DNA of 64,000 nucleotides from Chlorobiota bacterium (GTDB lineage: Bacteria > Bacteroidota > Ignavibacteria > OLB7): contig JAEUSP010000011.1 of the NCBI GenBank assembly GCA_016788565.1, positions 62,001-126,000 on the forward strand, read 5' to 3'. Positions within the stretch are counted from its first letter, which is position 1, and each line of letters opens with the position of its first letter. The notes beneath the pieces were generated by a model. The model made no database searches and had not been told where the DNA came from. It worked only from the letters and a program-made list of their open reading frames with translations. This document shows, one piece after another, positions 59,650 through 64,000 of the stretch. The position numbers and the translations under genes were made by a program.

Positions 59650-61344
59650 TTATGCCTTCATCCTCGCCCCCTCATCTTCCACCGTAAAAATCCAAGCTGC
59701 AATTTTTCCGATTGGCATGGTTTGGAAGGATTCCCAGTGATCCATCGGGAAATTGTTGCGGCTGCTGGTGTCGTCTTCGCGGTGAGCTTCGGTTTCGGCT
59801 TGGATTCGTGCAAGGCGTTCCTTCCAGGCTTGCATATTTTCGGTTCGTAGGTCAATCCAACCGGCATGTGCCCAATGTTCGGTTTCTTCTGGCACAATCG
59901 GTAATTCCCAATCACCACGGAATGGCGGGATTTTTATGCTATCCCCACGAAGCAACGTTACTCCATCACGCATTAAAATTGGAATGCCAATGGAAATAGC
60001 GCGGCTGCGAATATCCGCATTTGCACGAATTAAGGCATCGGCGGCAACCGAAAGCGTTTCGGCATCAGTATTCACCACGTTGGCAAGCGAGCCAGCAACG
60101 TGGCCAAGAATGTGAGCCTCGAATAATAATTTCGATAACCGAGGCGGCCCCAACATCTCGAACGCCACCGACGGAACCCCCGACTCCTCCTCCAATTTTG
60201 CCAACCGTTGCACTGCGCGGCTTCGCAAATATCCGCCACGGTAGGTGGGGCCATACACTGTGGAGTCGAGCGCGGCAATCACGTCGTGGCCGGAATTTCC
60301 CCCTTTTAATTCAAACACGGTTGCGTCGGCAATTTCTTCCGGAGTTATCATCTCCATCTGCTGCAACGATGAAATCGCCTCGAATTCCCCGCGCGAAAAA
60401 ATTCCATTTTCCCCCGTGTCAATAAATGGAGCTGTCAGATTTTTTCCGGTTGGCGACGCAATCCCCTCCCCTTTTAATTTCAGGCTTCCTTCCAACTTCA
60501 CCCCTTGCTCCGGCGTGCAATCCACCAGCGGAATTGGATGCCCCTTGCGAAGCACCTCACCGTGCTGAATCCGTTTCCAAGCAATGGTTGCTGTTGGCTT
60601 AATTTCCTTAATTACCGGGCCGTTCGGGGTGCGCGCCATCAGGAACAGCAGAAGCGTTTGCGCGCCGGCCACCGCGCTTTTGCTGAGCAACACCCGCGAC
60701 GGGCGTTCCTCCGAGTGGGTGTACGGGATATTCAGCCCCATCCCCCCCGACCCGGCGGTTCCAATCTTCACATACATTGCGGTTCCGGCATCCAGCATCG
60801 AGCGGTAGAGGATTTGGATGTGCCGAATCAACTGCGGCGTGTACTGTGATGCAATCAGCCGCTCCACCGTTTCTCCGTCGTAGCGGCCTTCGGGGTCGGC
60901 GGCCTTCAGTGTGTTGCGGACCGAGCCGTACATATCTTGGTAAGCAATCGCCGTTGCGGTGTTGATGCAATCTACCACCGCATCCACTTTGTGGTCAACG
61001 ATCAGCCGATAGAGCGCGGAACTCTGCAGAATATCATCGCTCAGCTCGTCAAAAATGTCGTGGATCAGGGTGGTTCGGTTGGGGTGGTCGGCAAGAAGCG
61101 ACTCACGCGATGCGGTGCGGTGTTCAAACCGCCCAAAGATATTTCCCCACCAGGGGATCAGCTCCACACTGGTTCCATCGGGAATGTCATGCTGAAGCAC
61201 GTGGGCTGCGTCGCGGGCCTCGGATTCCTGAAGTGAGGTGACAACAAGGCGGGCAGGGCGTTCGGCAAGCAAACGGCGGCAAACGCTGGCCCCAACAAGG
61301 CCCCATCCGCCAAGAACAAGAACGGTTTTTCCGGCAATATCCAT
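59650..61344 (-). CDS. Large NAD(P)-binding Rossmann (SDR/epimerase-like) protein
   Basis: 564 residues from ATG 61344. The N-terminus GKTVLVLGGWGLVGASVCRR has the GxxGxxG dinucleotide motif of extended short-chain dehydrogenases; VDAVVDCINTATAIAYQDMY fits the next beta-strand. The remaining ~430 residues are unlike usual epimerases (typically ~320 residues in total): IGTAGSGGMGLNIPYTHSEE and ALDSTVYGPTYRGGYLRSRA stand out as conserved-looking blocks. A role in modifying a lipid or sugar-linked substrate is possible, but I would not name it. A 300-bp gap divides it from the divergent secreted-protein gene. Confidence 0.82.
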   Translation of the reverse strand: MDIAGKTVLVLGGWGLVGASVCRRLLAERPARLVVTSLQESEARDAAHVLQHDIPDGTSVELIPWWGNIFGRFEHRTASRESLLADHPNRTTLIHDIFDELSDDILQSSALYRLIVDHKVDAVVDCINTATAIAYQDMYGSVRNTLKAADPEGRYDGETVERLIASQYTPQLIRHIQILYRSMLDAGTAMYVKIGTAGSGGMGLNIPYTHSEERPSRVLLSKSAVAGAQTLLLFLMARTPNGPVIKEIKPTATIAWKRIQHGEVLRKGHPIPLVDCTPEQGVKLEGSLKLKGEGIASPTGKNLTAPFIDTGENGIFSRGEFEAISSLQQMEMITPEEIADATVFELKGGNSGHDVIAALDSTVYGPTYRGGYLRSRAVQRLAKLEEESGVPSVAFEMLGPPRLSKLLFEAHILGHVAGSLANVVNTDAETLSVAADALIRANADIRSRAISIGIPILMRDGVTLLRGDSIKIPPFRGDWELPIVPEETEHWAHAGWIDLRTENMQAWKERLARIQAETEAHREDDTSSRNNFPMDHWESFQTMPIGKIAAWIFTVEDEGARMKA

Positions 61345-61643
61345 GCTGATTGTTTGGTGTAGCTGCTGTGTGAGTTGAATGAAGGATTGGCTTCGGTAGC
61401 CGGCAAACATAGCGAAGCCGGAACGCACGGCCAATCGGGAGCGGCCTGCGGTTTGCCGGAATGGGTGGCGCGAAGAAGGTTTTTTTGAAGGGCTTGCTCA
61501 ACATTGGGTGGCGGAGTGATATTGCAGCCAGTTGGGGAAGCCATAGCTTCTTCCCCCCTAAACCAAACAGCAGCAAGTCAGTCTTGCCAGCCGCATACCG
61601 CACTGACCCGCACCAAAGAAATTCAACAACAACCAATACACCA

Positions 61644-62510
61644 ATGATGAAACGCACACAACGTTCCGTGATTTCCCTTCTTGGCTTTCTGCTGCTTGCT
61701 ACCGCAGCGTCGGCCCAGCTTCCTTTAACCATGGAATACCAGGGGATTATTGAGTTCCCGGCGGAGGACGCAAAGGCCAACCCAACGCCAACCGTCCATT
61801 TTCTTTTTAGCATCTGGGATGCCCAGACGGAGGGGAAAAAATTATGGGAGGAATCGCAGCCGAACGTTGCGCTTGCCCCAACCGAAGGGGGGAAATTTAT
61901 GTTCAGCGTGACGTTGGGGAGCATCGTCCCGATTCCGCTGAAGGAGAAACGCCAGTACTGGCTGCAAACAATCATTGATGGCGACACCGTTGCCCGCACC
62001 GAAATCAAAGCGATTGAGACGGCGAAGGCCACCGACACCTCGGTTACTCAAAAATTCGAGAGTCAATTTGGGTACAGCTTCCTGCTGCCGAACAAGGCCA
62101 AATACAACAAACTGGGAAGCGAGGTTCTACCAGCCGGCGAGACCGAGAAGCAAAACTACATTCTACCCGGCGGGGCCGGGGCAATCACGATTCGGCATAT
62201 CAAGGAGTGGCGGATGGTTCCACGCGATTTCAAGATGATGGATGGAGTTCACTACCACGACCCCGACTCGGTTGGGCGCAACGGGAAAATTTTTAAGCGG
62301 GTGTATATCCTGAAGGAGAACACGGTTGAGATTGAAATCCTGCTGACCGCAAAAGGGGAAACGGAGTACGCCGACAAGGTGCAAGCAATCAAAGATAGTT
62401 TTGTGCCGATGCCAAACGCCGTGAAAGAGTTGGATGCGTGGCGGTACGGGCGCAATCCGAAGGACTACGAGAAAGGCCGCTACTTCGATAACAAAGGACC
62501 AAGCCGATGA
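61644..62510 (+). CDS. Secreted protein of unknown function (paralogue 1)
   Basis: 288 residues from ATG 61644 (a second ATG follows at once) with signal peptide MMKRTQRSVISLLGFLLLAT, ending SAQ. The N-terminal half reads like a beta-sandwich (PTPTVHFLFSIWDAQTEGKK); the C-terminal half, with FKRVYILKENTVEIEILLTA and YADKVQAIKDSFVPMPN, is shared with the next gene. A short ~90-residue N-terminal domain is absent from the partner. It overlaps the next gene by 4 nt (ATGA). Unknown family; likely periplasmic or surface-exposed. Confidence 0.75.
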   Translation: MMKRTQRSVISLLGFLLLATAASAQLPLTMEYQGIIEFPAEDAKANPTPTVHFLFSIWDAQTEGKKLWEESQPNVALAPTEGGKFMFSVTLGSIVPIPLKEKRQYWLQTIIDGDTVARTEIKAIETAKATDTSVTQKFESQFGYSFLLPNKAKYNKLGSEVLPAGETEKQNYILPGGAGAITIRHIKEWRMVPRDFKMMDGVHYHDPDSVGRNGKIFKRVYILKENTVEIEILLTAKGETEYADKVQAIKDSFVPMPNAVKELDAWRYGRNPKDYEKGRYFDNKGPSR

Positions 62511-63088
62511 GGCTGGCGAACCACACGACAAATAGCCCCGGAACAGAAGCAACCAGCGCAATCGGGTTGCTTCTGCTGGTCCTTGCTGTTGGCTCGGCTT
62601 CGGCACAGCCACAAATCCCCCCGCCCGACCCCATGACCGCGCAGCGATTTGAAAGCCGCAAAGGTTACTTGGCAAACATCCCCGCCGAAGCCGTGCTGGA
62701 TTCGGCGGCAAGCGGCTGGAACCCGACGGAGCGTTTTGAGCGGAGGGTTTATCGAATTGCGGGTGCTGGTGAGTTTCGGTTCACGGTAACGGTGGCCCCG
62801 CCGTCAATTCCCGACAGTGCAAAAAACAACGGCGGCTACACCTACGTTGAAAGCGACTCGGCCACAAAAGGGGGAACCGCGTTTGTGCGGACCTACTACC
62901 TTTCGCAACGGAGCGTTCGGATTGAGGTGATCCCCTACGGCATGAAGATGAAGCCATATCTGGATGCCCGATCAGCAATTTTCAACTCCTTCCGCTGGCA
63001 GCCCGGTGCCGACAGCCCCCGCCCCGATATTGACCCCAGCTTTTACGTCCCACGCCAATTTCAGGAAAGGGAGCGGGGTGAAGAATAA
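62507..63088 (+). CDS. Secreted protein of unknown function (paralogue 2)
   Basis: 193 residues, with a signal peptide (GLLLLVLAVGSASAQ). RVYRIAGAGEFRFTVTV and VRTYYLSQRSVRIEVIPYGM, then YLDARSAIFNSFRWQPG align with RVYILKENTVEIEILLTAKG, YADKVQAIKDSFVPMPN of the previous protein, so the pair arose by duplication. The end is acidic and Arg-rich. Its ATG overlaps the stop of paralogue 1, so both are co-translated and may form a complex. Confidence 0.72.
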   Translation: MRLANHTTNSPGTEATSAIGLLLLVLAVGSASAQPQIPPPDPMTAQRFESRKGYLANIPAEAVLDSAASGWNPTERFERRVYRIAGAGEFRFTVTVAPPSIPDSAKNNGGYTYVESDSATKGGTAFVRTYYLSQRSVRIEVIPYGMKMKPYLDARSAIFNSFRWQPGADSPRPDIDPSFYVPRQFQERERGEE

Positions 63089-63292
63089 ATAGTTGGCGAT
63101 CTGTCAGTAGCTGAGTAGAGTTGAAATATCGTGAATTGCAAAATTCAAGGTATGCATACCAGCTTTCTGCATCGCAGAAATAGCAGAAAATTATTCTTGT
63201 AAACCACTCAATTTTAGGGATAACTATAGCTCTGAAATTTAACACTTCCCCTCCCCCCTCAAGTCAAGGAAAATTTTTTGCATTTACTTACC

Positions 63293-63340
63293 GATTCACG
63301 CCCTCCGACTCCCGATTTCCGACCTCCGATTTCCGACTCG
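63293..63340. repeat. Heptamer tract CCGACTC/CCGATTT
   Basis: Units in 7-bp phase: TCCGACT, CCCGATT, TCCGACC, TCCGATT, TCCGACT, i.e. the complement of the GAATCGG/GAGTCGG units in the nuoD and trxB tracts. It runs directly into the G-rich dispersed element. Confidence 0.75.
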
Positions 63341-63381
63341 CGCCCCCCTGCTTCGCTCTGGCGAGCTTCGCGTCCCCCCAA
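63337..63381. repeat. G-rich dispersed element, copy 2 (inverted)
   Basis: CTCGCGCCCCCCTGCTTCGC, TCTGGCGAGCTTCGCG, TCCCCCCAA is the reverse complement of 11403-11447 with about one change. The two copies, 52 kb apart, are both intergenic. Confidence 0.75.
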
Positions 63382-63616
63382 TTTTTTGGTGAAAGGGGTG
63401 CAGGGCGCGCGCAAGCTCCGCGCTGACGCACGGAGTAATGGGGAACAGACCTCCGACTACCCACCTTCCACTGACTACTGACTACACTACTAAGTTGTCG
63501 AAGCATAATAATTTCAACGTATATTCGCGGCTTCTAAACTACTCCCGTAGGCTATCGGCCTTTCCAACGCTTATTCAACAGCAACTCCATACAGCTTACC
63601 AACACCAACGCTCCGG

Positions 63617-64000
63617 ATGAAGACATTGCGAACGATTCTGCTTCCTGTTTGCTTGCTGCTGCTTGCAACCACCGCAACACTGCTTGCGCAACCCACACCA
63701 ACGCCACATCCAACCGTCAACACCATTGGCAATATGGGAATCGGGACCATGCGCCCCGATTCGTTCAAGCTGGAAGTTGCTGGCGGCATTGGCCCCAGCG
63801 GCAACAACACCTTCTCGCTGGGTTCCTCAACCCGCCGCTGGGAGGATCTGTTCTTGGGGCCAAACAGCCTTCACATTGGTGAGAACGGCAGCGAAGGGAT
63901 TATCGGGTACGACCCCATCACCAAATCTTTCCTTTTTGACCCGGACGGGGATGGCGTGTACGAGGCCGTTATGGATGCCAATGGCTACATCGCCGTTGGC
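63617..64000 (+). CDS. Secreted surface protein, N-terminal part (cut by window)
   Basis: Open from ATG 63617 to the window edge (128 codons). Signal peptide MKTLRTILLPVCLLLLATTA, then LLAQP. After it, VNTIGNMGIGTMRPDSFKLE, VAGGIGPSGNNTFSLGSSTR and RWEDLFLGPNSLHIGENGSE match the GNMGIGT...LEVxG and STxRWxxLYLG repeats of Bacteroidota surface fibres and phage-tail-fibre-like proteins. The C-terminal part, where a sorting domain or chaperone domain would be, is outside the window. Confidence 0.85.
   Translation, partial: MKTLRTILLPVCLLLLATTATLLAQPTPTPHPTVNTIGNMGIGTMRPDSFKLEVAGGIGPSGNNTFSLGSSTRRWEDLFLGPNSLHIGENGSEGIIGYDPITKSFLFDPDGDGVYEAVMDANGYIAVG

Larger units (their letters stand above)
63089..63616. 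other. 528-bp intergenic repeat region
   Basis: No gene. The first 190 bp are AT-rich, with one small palindrome (TTCTGCATCGCAGAA, 63156). Then come a heptamer tract (63293-63340), the inverted copy of the G-rich element (63337-63381), and a short CTGACTACTGACTAC tract (63470-63485) related to the trxB-frr repeats. The promoter of the last gene should lie in 63490-63600. Confidence 0.7.

Noticed and set aside
61187-62038. 283-codon minus-strand open frame over the divergent gap and secreted-protein gene
   Set aside because: It overlaps two better genes, both with clear starts and family or signal-peptide features, and has odd composition.

Overview
The window is a piece of a moderately GC-rich bacterial chromosome with a dense mix of housekeeping genes and secreted or surface proteins. 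A Por-type (T9SS) C-terminal sorting domain on at least one secreted protein, an ileS - DksA-like - lspA gene order, small GIY-YIG genes beside tRNAs and DUF6576- and DUF6624-type proteins point to the Bacteroidota/FCB group. The high GC, Shine-Dalgarno-like sites before some genes and several GTG starts suggest a deep or Chlorobi-/Kapabacteria-like lineage rather than a classical Bacteroides. This placement is an inference from gene content.

Layout. 1-6.7 kb, minus strand: a cut FecCD-type permease, obgE, an acidic protein of unknown function, trxB, frr and pyrH. 7-11.1 kb: a DUF6624 protein, then a propeller-like lipoprotein overlapping a 613-residue protein of unknown function. 12-22 kb: a 1733-residue kinase/AAA/TPR/GAF/cyclase fusion, an unusual aldo/keto reductase and a TPR-SARP regulator, separated by long repeat-filled gaps. 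22-30.3 kb: PiT phosphate transporter, a DUF4397/T9SS surface protein, an outer-membrane protein, a membrane-anchored Fe-S oxidoreductase and a GT9 transferase. 30.3-35.3 kb: a second (TPR) class III cyclase, YjbR, a DEDD exonuclease and two hypotheticals. 35.6-41.1 kb, plus strand: ileS, a DksA-like protein with a histone-H1-like tail, lspA. 41.1-46.3 kb, minus: an isolated nuoC-nuoD pair, a rhomboid-like protein lacking the catalytic motif, a GT-C membrane enzyme and an active-type rhomboid. 46.4-49.9 kb: a PhoD-like phosphatase, tRNA-Val, tRNA-Met, a papain-like protease and a tRNA-Ser/GIY-YIG locus. 49.9-64 kb: a CDF transporter, ahcY-metK (the methyl cycle), a sugar nucleotidyltransferase, nadE, an M20 peptidase, a Rossmann-fold protein and several secreted proteins.

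Two things stand out. (1) At 49.3-49.9 kb an intact tRNA-Ser(GCU), its terminator hairpin and a GIY-YIG nuclease gene lie between two broken tRNA-Ser copies. Both broken copies carry the same palindrome in place of the anticodon arm, and a 36-bp imperfect direct repeat brackets the 461-bp insert. This looks like a tRNA-targeting cassette. (2) The intergenic DNA is full of structured repeats: tracts of degenerate heptamers kept in 7-bp phase (trxB-frr, nuoD-nuoC, around nadE, and at two gene 3' ends where the repeat supplies the stop codon), at least seven copies of one palindromic element, three of another, an element pair with terminal inverted repeats, and a 15-bp tandem repeat whose last unit contains a start codon. 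No CRISPR array, rRNA or prophage was seen.
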